Source: Aeromicrobium massiliense JC14 (GTDB lineage: Bacteria > Actinomycetota > Actinomycetes > Propionibacteriales > Nocardioidaceae). Taken from it: 64,000 nt of DNA. This document shows positions 46,053 through 55,398 of this stretch, piece after piece. Below the pieces are notes generated by a model. That model was not told where the DNA came from, did no database searches, and was given only the letters and a program-made list of their open reading frames with translations. Made by a program: the position numbers and the translations under genes. The stretch is taken from contig NZ_HE978638.1 in the NCBI RefSeq assembly GCF_000312105.1, positions 240,386 through 304,385 of the forward strand, read 5' to 3'. The first letter of the stretch is position 1, and every line of letters begins with the position of its first letter.

Positions 46053-46059
46053 GGTGGCG

Positions 46060-46107
46060 ATGCGTTACGCGAACCTCCTCCTTCGCTGCCGCGCCGAGGC
46101 CCTCTAG
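46060..46107 (+). CDS. leuA leader peptide (ribosome-mediated attenuator)
   Basis: A 15-codon ORF, MRYANLLLRCRAEAL. Three successive Leu codons (CTC CTC CTT) and a terminal CTC mean that its translation reports on charged tRNA-Leu. CTT is rare in this G+C-rich sequence, which would raise sensitivity. It lies 90 bases before the leuA ATG, behind a -10 with almost no leader. Ribosome-mediated leucine attenuators before leuA are established in Actinobacteria. The hairpin at 46146-46161 is the most obvious structure in the segment that follows. Confidence 0.72.
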   Translation: MRYANLLLRCRAEAL

Positions 46108-46145
46108 GTCGGACTCCTCGGACGCGGGTTCTCGTCATGGCCGGC

Positions 46146-46161
46146 CGCCTGCCACCCACCG
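46146..46161 (+). promoter_or_regulatory. Hairpin in the leuA leader
   Basis: GCCACC and GGTGGC form a 6-bp stem around a 4-base loop between the leader peptide and leuA. It could be part of the attenuator or sequestering structure; position is approximate to a few bases. No U-run follows it. Confidence 0.4.
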
Positions 46162-46175
46162 GTGGCGCCCCCTGA

Positions 46176-47930
<1,755 letters not shown>

Positions 47931-47945
47931 GCCGGCTCGGCCACG

Positions 47946-47982
47946 GGGCCGTCCGTCCACGCCGGTCGTGGGTGGGCGGCCC
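47946..47982. terminator. Terminator between leuA and tetR-like gene
   Basis: A 15-bp stem (47946-47960 with 47968-47982), two U-G pairs, 7-base loop, directly after leuA and before the end of the convergent TetR gene. It can serve both. Confidence 0.7.
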
Positions 47983-47991
47983 TCGTGCGTC

Positions 47992-48591
47992 CTACGGGGT
48001 CGCGGCGGTGAGGTCCTTGGGCCACCAGGCGGGCAGCAGGCTGACGTACACCCGCATGAAGTCGTCGACCTTCGGCTCGGGCGCGTCGAGCCAGCCCTCG
48101 ATCACGCCGACCGTGCCGTCGGCGATGAAGCGGATGGCCGCGTCGGCGACGACGTCGTCCGCGACGTCCGGCACCGGCACGCGGACGTCGACCCGCGCCA
48201 GCTCGCCGAGCCGGCGGCTGGACTCCAGGAAGTGGCCGCTGAGCATGGCGTGCAGGCTGGCCGCCCCGCTGCCGGCCCCGAGGCCGCGGCGGTAGATGTC
48301 GGCGTGCCGCTCGACGTGGTCCAGCACCGCCCGCGTCGTGCGGGTGACCGCCTGCTCGACGTCGGTGGTCGTGTCGGCGAGCAGCTCGTCGCGCAGGGTG
48401 TCGAGCTCGCTCACGAGCGCCTGCTGCAGCAGCGCGACGGGGGAGGCGGCGTGCTCGTAGAACGTCGAGCGGTGCACCCCGGCCGCCGCGGCGACCTCCG
48501 TGACCGACAGCTCGTCGACCGCCCGCGTGTCGGCCAGCTCGAGCACCGCCGCGTGCAGCCGCTCGCGCGAGCGTCGCTGTCGTGCGTCCAT
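47992..48591 (-). CDS. TetR-family transcription regulator
   Basis: A 199-residue regulator. The N-terminal helix-turn-helix is ELSVTEVAAAAGVHRSTFYEHAAS (about 28-51), and the C-terminal half is a ligand-binding helical domain. I start at ATG 48591; the longer open frame would cross the divergent promoter. It is divergent from an SDR gene, which it probably represses; two palindromes lie between them. Confidence 0.9.
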   Translation of the reverse strand: MDARQRRSRERLHAAVLELADTRAVDELSVTEVAAAAGVHRSTFYEHAASPVALLQQALVSELDTLRDELLADTTTDVEQAVTRTTRAVLDHVERHADIYRRGLGAGSGAASLHAMLSGHFLESSRRLGELARVDVRVPVPDVADDVVADAAIRFIADGTVGVIEGWLDAPEPKVDDFMRVYVSLLPAWWPKDLTAATP

Positions 48592-48605
48592 GACCCCACC
48601 TCCGC

Positions 48606-48620
48606 GCGGAATGATTCCGC
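48606..48620. promoter_or_regulatory. Palindrome GCGGAA-TGA-TTCCGC in the tetR/SDR region
   Basis: A perfect 6-bp inverted repeat with a 3-base centre, 15 bases upstream of the tetR ATG. Candidate operator. Confidence 0.5.
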
Positions 48621-48638
48621 ACCGGAGTAGGTTGGGGA

Positions 48639-48665
48639 AAGTGTTCGACACTTGTCGGATAGAGT
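48639..48665 (+). promoter_or_regulatory. SDR promoter with palindrome AAGTGT-TCG-ACACTT
   Basis: The perfect 15-bp palindrome (48639-48653) lies just before TAGAGT (48660-48665), a plausible -10 of the SDR gene. A regulator bound here would block the promoter. Confidence 0.5.
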
Positions 48666-48703
48666 CCCGGCGCCGCCGTCGCGACGCCAGAAGGAGGAAC
48701 CCC

Positions 48704-49459
48704 ATGGCTACGTACGACGTGGCGGACCGCTCGGCGATCGTGACCGGAGCGGGATCGGGCATCGGGCGCGCGGTCGCCACCCTGCTCGCGCAGAACGGCG
48801 CGGCCGTCCTGGTCGCCGACATCTCGCAGGACGCGGCCGACGCCGTCGTCGAGGAGATCACCACCGCGGGCGGCACCGCCCGGGCCTTCGTCGGCGACGT
48901 CGCCGCCGACGGCGTGGCGGACGCGATGGTCGCCGCCGCCCAGGAGCTCGCTCCGCTGCGCGTCGCGGTGAACAACGCCGGCATCGGCGGTCCGGCCGAG
49001 ACCGTCGGCGACTACCCGCAGGACGCCTGGCGCAAGGTGATCGAGGTCAACCTGAACGCGGTCTTCTACGGCGTCCGCGCCCAGGCGCCGGCGATGGCCG
49101 CGAACGGCGGCGGCGCGATCGTCAACATGGCGTCGGTGCTCGGCTCGGTCGGCATCCCCGGCTCCTCGGCCTACGTGACCGCCAAGCACGGCCTGCTCGG
49201 CCTGACCAAGAACGCCGCGCTCGAGTACGGCACGCAGCAGGTCCGCGTCACCGCGGTCGGCCCCGGCTTCATCGCGACGCCGCTGCTCGAGGCCAACCTC
49301 GACGACGCCGCGCAGCAGGCGCTCGCCGACAAGCACGCGGCCGGCCGGCTCGGCACCTCCGACGAGGTCGCGAGCCTCGTCGCCTTCCTGGTGTCGGACG
49401 CCGCGACGTTCGTGACCGGCAGCTACCACCTCGTGGACGGCGGCTACGCCGCGCAGTGA
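48704..49459 (+). CDS. Short-chain dehydrogenase/reductase
   Basis: A 251-residue classical SDR. The coenzyme loop is TGAGSGIG (14-21), NNAG lies in the middle, and the catalytic pair is Y157-x3-K161 in SAYVTAKHG. It oxidises or reduces an unknown alcohol or ketone with NAD(P). The ATG at 48704 has AAGGAGG in front. A TetR gene is divergent, so induction by the substrate or a related compound is likely. A strong bidirectional terminator follows. Confidence 0.92.
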   Translation: MATYDVADRSAIVTGAGSGIGRAVATLLAQNGAAVLVADISQDAADAVVEEITTAGGTARAFVGDVAADGVADAMVAAAQELAPLRVAVNNAGIGGPAETVGDYPQDAWRKVIEVNLNAVFYGVRAQAPAMAANGGGAIVNMASVLGSVGIPGSSAYVTAKHGLLGLTKNAALEYGTQQVRVTAVGPGFIATPLLEANLDDAAQQALADKHAAGRLGTSDEVASLVAFLVSDAATFVTGSYHLVDGGYAAQ

Positions 49460-49472
49460 GGCCCGTGGACGT

Positions 49473-49510
49473 GACGAGGCCCCGCCGGACGCTTCCGGCG
49501 GGGCCTCGTC
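49473..49510. terminator. Bidirectional terminator between SDR and MFS genes
   Basis: A perfect 17-bp stem (49473-49489 with 49494-49510) with a 4-base loop between convergent genes. Confidence 0.85.
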
Positions 49511-49517
49511 GCGTCGG

Positions 49518-50711
49518 TCAGACGGTGGCGGGCTGCGTGCGGCGCTGCTCCACCACGAGCGCGGCGAGGGCCAGCAGCGACAGGGCGGCGACGCCGAGAC
49601 CGAACGACTCCGCGGCGGCCTCGAGGCCCCACTCCTGGGCGGCCAGGCCCGCGCCGATCACCGGCAGCGAGATGGCGACGTAGCCGACGATGAAGAACGC
49701 CGAGCTGACGCCGGCGCGCTGGTGCGGCTCGACCCGCTCCAGCAGCGAGGCCAGGCCCTTGCCGAAGCTCAGCCCCTGGCCCGGGCCGATCAGGAACGCC
49801 GACGCGAGCAGCACGGCGTACGAGTCGGTCCACAGGCCGGCGACGAGCACGAGGGAGCCCAGGGCGAGCAGGGCGCAGCCCAGGTCGACGCCGGTGTTCG
49901 TGGGGATGCGGCGCAGGACGACCTGCACGACCACCGAGACCATGAGCGCGACGACGATGATCGAGTCCTGCACGACGGCCGACGGGTCGTCGAGCACCTG
50001 CGCCACGAGGCGCGGTGACACGGCGGTGAGCAGCCCGGTGACGGCGAACCCGGCGAACCCGGCGATGCCGGCCGCGACGAACGCGGAGCGGATGGCCGTG
50101 GGCACCTCGGGATGCTGCAGCTGGAGCTTCGCCCCGGGCACCCGCTCCACCGTCTCCGGAACACCCCAGACGAGCACGGCGACGACCAGCGTCAGCACGG
50201 CGTGGACGACGAACGTCAGGTGCAGCGGCCACGGCGCCAGGTCGACGAGGAGACCGGCGAGCAGCGGTCCGAGGCCGAGGCCGCCGATGTTGGCGGCGGT
50301 GGCGGCGACCGGGGCCCAGGCGCGGCGATTCTCGGGCGCGGCCTCGACGACGGCCGCGGTGGCCGTGCCGACGAAGACGCCGGCCGAGATGCCCGACAGC
50401 ACGCGGCCCAGCAGCAGGATCCAGGTCGCGTCCGCCACCAGGAACACAAGGTCGCTGGCCAGCGCGAAGGCAAGGCCCCCCAGGAGGAGCGGCCGGCGGC
50501 CGACGGCGTCCGACCAACGTCCGGTGACGAGCAGCGCCGCCAGGACGCCCATCGCGTAGACCGCGAAGATCACCGTCGACGTGCTCAGCGAGAACCCGAG
50601 CTCGGCTTGGTAGTGCGTGTAGAGCGGGGTCGGCATCGTCGTGCCGATCATGGTGACGGTGAAGGCGAGCACGAGGGCCCACAGGGCCCGCTCGCCGCGC
50701 AGGAAGGTCAC
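49518..50711 (-). CDS. MFS transporter
   Basis: A 397-residue major facilitator protein with about 12 hydrophobic spans. Landmarks are TMPTPLYTHYQAELG between helices 1 and 2, the loop 2-3 GRWSDAVGRRPLLLGG, and GPGQGLSFGKGLASLLERV in the second half. It probably exports or imports a small compound; relatives include drug efflux proteins. The start is GTG 50711. It is divergent from the lysine-degradation operon but has no obvious link to it. Confidence 0.88.
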   Translation of the reverse strand: MTFLRGERALWALVLAFTVTMIGTTMPTPLYTHYQAELGFSLSTSTVIFAVYAMGVLAALLVTGRWSDAVGRRPLLLGGLAFALASDLVFLVADATWILLLGRVLSGISAGVFVGTATAAVVEAAPENRRAWAPVAATAANIGGLGLGPLLAGLLVDLAPWPLHLTFVVHAVLTLVVAVLVWGVPETVERVPGAKLQLQHPEVPTAIRSAFVAAGIAGFAGFAVTGLLTAVSPRLVAQVLDDPSAVVQDSIIVVALMVSVVVQVVLRRIPTNTGVDLGCALLALGSLVLVAGLWTDSYAVLLASAFLIGPGQGLSFGKGLASLLERVEPHQRAGVSSAFFIVGYVAISLPVIGAGLAAQEWGLEAAAESFGLGVAALSLLALAALVVEQRRTQPATV

Positions 50712-50775
50712 GGCGACCAGCCTGCCACCGCGGGCCAGCCCCGACGACGGCGGCTCGGGACGACACGAGAAGTTA

Positions 50776-50817
50776 ACCCGCGGGTGCTGTACCGGCCGGA
50801 CGGTACAGCAGTATGCT
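50776..50817 (+). promoter_or_regulatory. Operator and promoter of the lysine-degradation operon
   Basis: TGCTGTACCG and CGGTACAGCA form a perfect 10-bp inverted repeat with a 6-base spacer (50785-50810). TATGCT at 50812-50817 follows at once and is a plausible -10, so a repressor here would block the promoter. A further 10-bp palindrome ACCCGCGGGT (50776-50785) abuts on the left. No regulator gene lies next to it. Confidence 0.6.
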
Positions 50818-50892
50818 GGCTGTGACGCACGTCACCTCGCGCGTCGATCGCCCGCGCGCCGCGAACCGGCTCGCCGACGGACAGGAGCGTCC

Positions 50893-51987
50893 ATGTCGCG
50901 CATCATCAACCAGGTCGCCGTGCTCGGCCTCGGCAAGGTCGGCGAGCTCGTCGCCACCCTGCTCACCGAGTCCGGGTTCAAGGTCGTCGGGCTCGACGCC
51001 GCCGTCCGCGACCGCCCGGGCCTGGAGGTGCACCAGCTGGACGCGTCCGACCGCGGTGCCCTGCGCGAGGCGCTGCGCGGCGTCGACGCCGTCGTGTCGT
51101 GCCTGCCGTTCCACGCCAACATCCCGGTCGCCGAGACCGCGCACGAGCTCGGCGTGCACTACTTCGACCTCACCGAGGACGTGCCGACGACCGACCGGAT
51201 CATCCAGCTCGCCGCGCAGGACGCCCGCGGGCTCATGGCCCCGCAGTGCGGGCTCGCGCCCGGGCTGGTCGGCATCGTCGCCGCGTCGCTGGCCCAGGAG
51301 TTCGAGTCGCTGCGCTCCATGGAGCTCAAGGTCGGCGCCCTGCCGCAGAACCCGACCGGCCTGCTCGGCTACGCCTTCACCTGGTCGGCCGAGGGCGTGG
51401 TCAACGAGTACCTCAACGACTGCGAGGTCGTGCGCGGTGGGCGTCGCCAGCTCGTCCCGGCCATGAGCGACGACGAGCGCGTCGTGCTCGGCGGGCTCGA
51501 GCTCGAGGCGTCGTTGACGTCCGGCGGCCTGGGCACGATGTGCCGCACCTACGAGGGCCGCGTCGACCGGCTCGACTACAAGACGATGCGCTACCCGGGG
51601 CACTTCGCCCAGATGCGCTTCCTGTTCGACGAGCTCGGCCTGCGGGCCGACCGCGAGCTGGCCGGACGCATCCTGCAGGACGCCAAGCCGCCGGTCGACG
51701 ACGACGTCGTGCACGTCCACGTCGCCGTCGAGGGCGTGCGCGACGGACGCCCGGCCCGTGCCAACCACGTGCGCAGCTACCTGCCGATCGAGATCGCCGG
51801 ACGCACCTGGCGGGCCATCTCCTGGACGACCGCCGCGTCGTGCGTCGCGGTCGTCGAGCTGGTCGCCGACGGGGTGCTTCCCGCGTCTGGTTTCCTGAGG
51901 CAGGAGGACGTCGCGCTGGCCGACCTGCACGCCACCAGGGCCGGCGCGCTGCTCGACCGACCCACCCAGACCGGAAGGCCCGCATGA
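50893..51987 (+). CDS. Lysine 6-dehydrogenase / saccharopine dehydrogenase family protein
   Basis: A 364-residue NAD(P)-dependent dehydrogenase. The N-terminal Rossmann domain has VAVLGLGKVGELVATLL, VVSCLPFHANIPVAETA and PQCGLAPGLVGIVA. The C-terminal catalytic domain has LTSGGLGTMCRTYEGR and LDYKTMRYPGHFAQM. The pattern is close to lysine 6-dehydrogenases, which convert L-lysine to 2-aminoadipate 6-semialdehyde and ammonia, and also to saccharopine dehydrogenases that form the same semialdehyde. No lysine-ketoglutarate reductase gene lies in the operon, which favours the direct enzyme. The next gene oxidises the semialdehyde. ATG 50893 has ACAGGAGC upstream; the end overlaps the next gene by 4 bases. 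Confidence 0.82.
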   Translation: MSRIINQVAVLGLGKVGELVATLLTESGFKVVGLDAAVRDRPGLEVHQLDASDRGALREALRGVDAVVSCLPFHANIPVAETAHELGVHYFDLTEDVPTTDRIIQLAAQDARGLMAPQCGLAPGLVGIVAASLAQEFESLRSMELKVGALPQNPTGLLGYAFTWSAEGVVNEYLNDCEVVRGGRRQLVPAMSDDERVVLGGLELEASLTSGGLGTMCRTYEGRVDRLDYKTMRYPGHFAQMRFLFDELGLRADRELAGRILQDAKPPVDDDVVHVHVAVEGVRDGRPARANHVRSYLPIEIAGRTWRAISWTTAASCVAVVELVADGVLPASGFLRQEDVALADLHATRAGALLDRPTQTGRPA

Positions 51988-53492
51988 CCACCTCGCTGGA
52001 CGCCCTGACCACCGACCTGCTCGCTCGCCTGGGCGTGGGCGACCCGTTCGACGCCGACGGCACGCTCGTCGCCCGCACCCCGGTCGACGGCAGCGAGCTG
52101 GGCCGTCTGGTCGAGCACACCGCCCAGGACGTCGCCGACGTGGTCGGACGCTCGCACGCCACCTTCCTGCAGTGGCGCACCGTGCCGGCGCCGGTCCGCG
52201 GCCAGGTGGTGCGCGAGATGGGCGAGCTGCTGCGCGAGCACAAGGAGGACCTCGGCCGCCTGGTCTCGATCGAGGCCGGCAAGATCCTGTCCGAGGGCCT
52301 GGGCGAGGTGCAGGAGATGATCGACGTCTGCGACCTCGCCGTGGGTCTGTCGCGCCAGCTGCACGGCCTGACGATCGCGTCCGAGCGTCCCGGCCACCGG
52401 ATGATGGAGCAGTGGCACCCGCTGGGCGTCGTCGGCATCATCTCGGCGTTCAACTTCCCGGTGGCGGTGTGGTCCTGGAACTCCGCGCTCGCCCTGGTCT
52501 GCGGCGACCCCGTCGTCTGGAAGCCGTCGGAGAAGACGGTCCTGACCGCCTTGGCCTGCCAGGCGATCGCCGCCGAGGCAGCCCGCCGGGCCGGCGCGCC
52601 CGAGGGCCTCGTCCAGGTGCTGGTCGGCGGACGCGAGGTCGGCGAGGCGCTGGCCGACGACCCGCGCGTCCCTCTGGTCTCGGCCACCGGCTCGACCCGC
52701 ATGGGCAAGCAGATCGCCCCGCGCGTCGCGGCGCGGCTGGGCCGCTCGCTGCTCGAGCTCGGGGGCAACAACGCGGCCGTCGTGGCGCCGAGCGCCGACC
52801 TCGACCTCGCCGTGCGCGGCATCGTCTTCTCGGCCGTCGGCACGGCGGGCCAGCGCTGCACCTCCCTGCGCCGCCTGATCGTCCACGAGTCGGTGCGCAG
52901 CGAGCTGGTCGAGCGGCTGGCGAAGGCGTACGGCACCCTCGCGATCGGCTCCCCGCTGGAGGAGCGCACCCTCGTGGGCCCGCTCATCGACGCGTCCGCG
53001 CGCGAGGCGTTCGAGGCCGCGATCGCCCAGGCCCAGGCCGACGGCGGCACGCTCGTCACCGGCGGTGGGGTCGCCCCGGTCAAGGGCGGTGGCCAGTACG
53101 TCGAGCCCGCGATCCTCGACATGCCCGCGCAGACCGACGTCGTCCGCACCGAGACGTTCGCGCCGATCCTGTACGTCCTGGGCTACGAGACGCTCGACGA
53201 GGCCGTCGCTCTGCACAACGACGTCGCGCAGGGCCTGTCGTCGGCGATCTTCACCTCCGACGTCCGCGAGGCCGAGACGTTCGTGTCGGTCACCGGCTCG
53301 GACTGCGGCATCGCCAACGTCAACATCGGCACCTCCGGGGCGGAGATCGGCGGCGCGTTCGGCGGCGAGAAGGAGACCGGCGGCGGTCGCGAGTCCGGCT
53401 CGGACTCGTGGCGCGCGTACATGCGCCGCGCCACCAACACGATCAACTACTCCACCGAGCTGCCGCTGGCCCAGGGGGTCGAGTTCGTGTGA
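51984..53492 (+). CDS. 2-aminoadipate semialdehyde dehydrogenase (ALDH7 family)
   Basis: A 502-residue aldehyde dehydrogenase that should oxidise 2-aminoadipate semialdehyde to 2-aminoadipate with NAD(P). It has IISAFNFPVAVWSWN, VWKPSEKTVL, SATGSTRMGKQIA, LLELGGNNAAVV with the general-base Glu, and nucleophile C292 in GTAGQRCTSLRR. These sequences match the ALDH7/antiquitin branch. The ATG overlaps the previous gene (ATGA) and the stop overlaps the next (GTGA). The operon context supports lysine breakdown. Confidence 0.92.
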   Translation: MTTSLDALTTDLLARLGVGDPFDADGTLVARTPVDGSELGRLVEHTAQDVADVVGRSHATFLQWRTVPAPVRGQVVREMGELLREHKEDLGRLVSIEAGKILSEGLGEVQEMIDVCDLAVGLSRQLHGLTIASERPGHRMMEQWHPLGVVGIISAFNFPVAVWSWNSALALVCGDPVVWKPSEKTVLTALACQAIAAEAARRAGAPEGLVQVLVGGREVGEALADDPRVPLVSATGSTRMGKQIAPRVAARLGRSLLELGGNNAAVVAPSADLDLAVRGIVFSAVGTAGQRCTSLRRLIVHESVRSELVERLAKAYGTLAIGSPLEERTLVGPLIDASAREAFEAAIAQAQADGGTLVTGGGVAPVKGGGQYVEPAILDMPAQTDVVRTETFAPILYVLGYETLDEAVALHNDVAQGLSSAIFTSDVREAETFVSVTGSDCGIANVNIGTSGAEIGGAFGGEKETGGGRESGSDSWRAYMRRATNTINYSTELPLAQGVEFV

Positions 53493-54709
53493 GCCCTGCG
53501 GTCACGCCCACGACGCTGAGGGCGCGGTTCGCCGCCGCGCTCTCGGCGCTCTACGGCACCGAGGTGCCGGCCTACACGACCCTCGTCGAGGTCTCCGAGC
53601 AGGTGAACGCGGAGGTGCTCGAGCGGCTCGGTGACGTCGCCGAGCGGCTGGGCACGATCGAGCGGGTCACGGCCGAGCGGCACGGCGCGATCCGGGTCGG
53701 CACCCCCGAGGAGCTGGCCCAGGTCGCCCGCGTGTTCGGGGCCTGCGGCATGCACCCGGTGGGCTTCTACGACCTGCGCGAGGCGACGCCGCCGATCCCG
53801 GTGGTGTCGACGGCGTTCCGTCCGGTCGACCGCGCCGAGCTGGCCGCGAACCCGTTCCGGGTGTTCACGTCGCTGCTGGTGGTGGACGACCGGCGCTTCT
53901 TCGACGAGGCGCTGGAGGCCGAGCTGCGCGAGTTCCTGGCGGCGCGCCGGCTGTTCCCCGAGGAGCTGCTCGCCCTGGCCGACCTCGCCGAGCGCGACGG
54001 CGGGTTGTCCGAGGCCGACGCCGACCGCTTCCTGGAGCTGGCCACCGCGTCGTTCGCGCTGTCGCCGGAGCCGGTCGACCGGGCCTGGTACCAGCGGCTC
54101 GAGGACGTCTCGAGCGTCGCGGCCGACATCGGCGGCGTCACCTCGACGCACATCAACCACCTCACGCCGCGGGTGCTCGACATCGACGCCCTCTACGAGC
54201 GCATGCAGGCGCGCGGCATCGAGATGATCGACCGCATCCAGGGCCCGTCGCGCACGGAGAAGCCGGACGTGCTGCTGCGCCAGACGTCCTTCAAGGCGCT
54301 GGCCGAGCCGCGACGCTTCCGCGAGCCCGACGGCACCGTGGTCGACGGGACGCTGCGGGTGCGCTTCGGCGAGGTGGAGGCGCGGGGCGTCGCGCTGACG
54401 CCGGAGGGCCGCGCGCTGTACGACGGGCGGGGGATCGACGCGTTCCCCGACACCGAGGCCGAGCTCGACGCGGCCAACCTGGCCTACTACACGCGTGACG
54501 AGCACGGTGGCCTGCAGCCGATCGTCTACGAGGACTTCCTGCCCAAGTCCGCCGCGGGCATCTTCGCCTCGAACCTGACGAGCGAGGGCCGCGCGGACGC
54601 CACGCGCCGGGCCGCGGCTCGTGACGCGACGTGGATGCAGGACGTTCTCGGCCGCGAGCTGCACGACCCCTACGCGCTGTACGAGGCCGAGCGCGCCGCG
54701 TCCCGCTGA
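53489..54709 (+). CDS. 2-oxoadipate dioxygenase/decarboxylase-like protein (DUF1338, HglS/YdcJ family)
   Basis: A 406-residue protein that matches DUF1338, a non-heme iron enzyme family (HglS) that converts 2-oxoadipate to D-2-hydroxyglutarate. Candidate active-site residues are H65 and R69 in ERHGAIR, whose His-x3-Arg spacing matches the characterised enzyme, and H221/H224 in STHINHLTPR. The C-terminal part has VYEDFLPKSAAGIFASNL. It is the third gene of the operon and would follow transamination of 2-aminoadipate, for which no gene is seen here. The GTG start overlaps the previous stop. Confidence 0.88.
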   Translation: MSPAVTPTTLRARFAAALSALYGTEVPAYTTLVEVSEQVNAEVLERLGDVAERLGTIERVTAERHGAIRVGTPEELAQVARVFGACGMHPVGFYDLREATPPIPVVSTAFRPVDRAELAANPFRVFTSLLVVDDRRFFDEALEAELREFLAARRLFPEELLALADLAERDGGLSEADADRFLELATASFALSPEPVDRAWYQRLEDVSSVAADIGGVTSTHINHLTPRVLDIDALYERMQARGIEMIDRIQGPSRTEKPDVLLRQTSFKALAEPRRFREPDGTVVDGTLRVRFGEVEARGVALTPEGRALYDGRGIDAFPDTEAELDAANLAYYTRDEHGGLQPIVYEDFLPKSAAGIFASNLTSEGRADATRRAAARDATWMQDVLGRELHDPYALYEAERAASR

Positions 54710-54728
54710 AAGGGGCCAGGACGTAGGT

Positions 54729-54759
54729 GACCCCGGCGAGGGTGGAGCCTCCCGGGGTC
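54729..54759. terminator. Hairpin terminator after the lysine operon
   Basis: GACCCCGG pairs with CCGGGGTC (54729-54736 with 54752-54759), with an inner AGG/CCT pairing in the loop. It lies 19 bases after the DUF1338 stop codon. Confidence 0.55.
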
Positions 54760-54809
54760 GTGGACGCCACCCGGCGAGAGGTGACGACCCGTCGAGCCTA
54801 GGCCACGGA

Positions 54810-54870
54810 TGGATGATCATCCAACTCAGGCCTCGGAACGGCGCACATAAGTATTCACTCGGTGTATAGA
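54810..54870 (+). promoter_or_regulatory. padR promoter with two palindromes
   Basis: TATAGA (54865-54870) is a plausible -10, six bases before the ATG. It overlaps the near-palindrome TATTCAC-TCG-GTGTATA (54852-54868; 6 of 7 pairs match). Further upstream is a perfect 14-bp palindrome TGGATGATCATCCA (54810-54823). Either can be the PadR operator, and the first position suits autorepression. Confidence 0.55.
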
Positions 54871-54876
54871 TGAGCC

Positions 54877-55398
54877 ATGGCACTCAACCACGTGGTGCTG
54901 GGGTTGCTCGCCGAAGGGCCCCAGCACGGGTACGACCTCAAGCGGGCGCACGACGTGCGCTTCGCCGCGGCGCGCCCGCTCGCGTTCGGCCAGGTCTACG
55001 CGACGCTCGGCCGGCTCGAGCGCGACGGCTTCGTCGAGCGTGTCGGCACCGACCAGGACCAGGGCCCGGAGCGCGTCGTCTTCGCGCTGACCGAGGCGGG
55101 CCGCCGCGTCCTGGACGAGTGGCTCGCCGACCCGGAGGAGCCGCACCGCTACGCGGCCGACGAGCTCGTCCGCAAGACCGTCACCGCGCTCGCCCTGGGG
55201 GCGGACGCGTCTCGGTTCCTCCGCACGCAGCGCGTCGCCCACCTGGAGGTGATGCGCCTGCTGCTCGCCGAGCAGGACGCCGTCACCGACGTCGCCCACC
55301 GCATCGCCCTGGACCACACGATCGCCCACCTGGACGCCGACCTGCGCTGGCTGGAGTCAGCACACGACCGCGTCACCGCCGAGAGGAACGCGTCATGA
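54877..55398 (+). CDS. PadR-family transcription regulator
   Basis: A 173-residue regulator. The winged helix opens VVLGLLAEGPQHGYDLKRA and has GQVYATLGRLERDGFVER, the PadR signature; the C-terminal half is the helical dimerisation domain. PadR proteins next to ABC exporters usually sense the exported antibiotic or peptide and derepress the operon. The end overlaps the ATPase gene by 4 bases. The promoter has palindromes that fit autoregulation. Confidence 0.93.
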   Translation: MALNHVVLGLLAEGPQHGYDLKRAHDVRFAAARPLAFGQVYATLGRLERDGFVERVGTDQDQGPERVVFALTEAGRRVLDEWLADPEEPHRYAADELVRKTVTALALGADASRFLRTQRVAHLEVMRLLLAEQDAVTDVAHRIALDHTIAHLDADLRWLESAHDRVTAERNAS

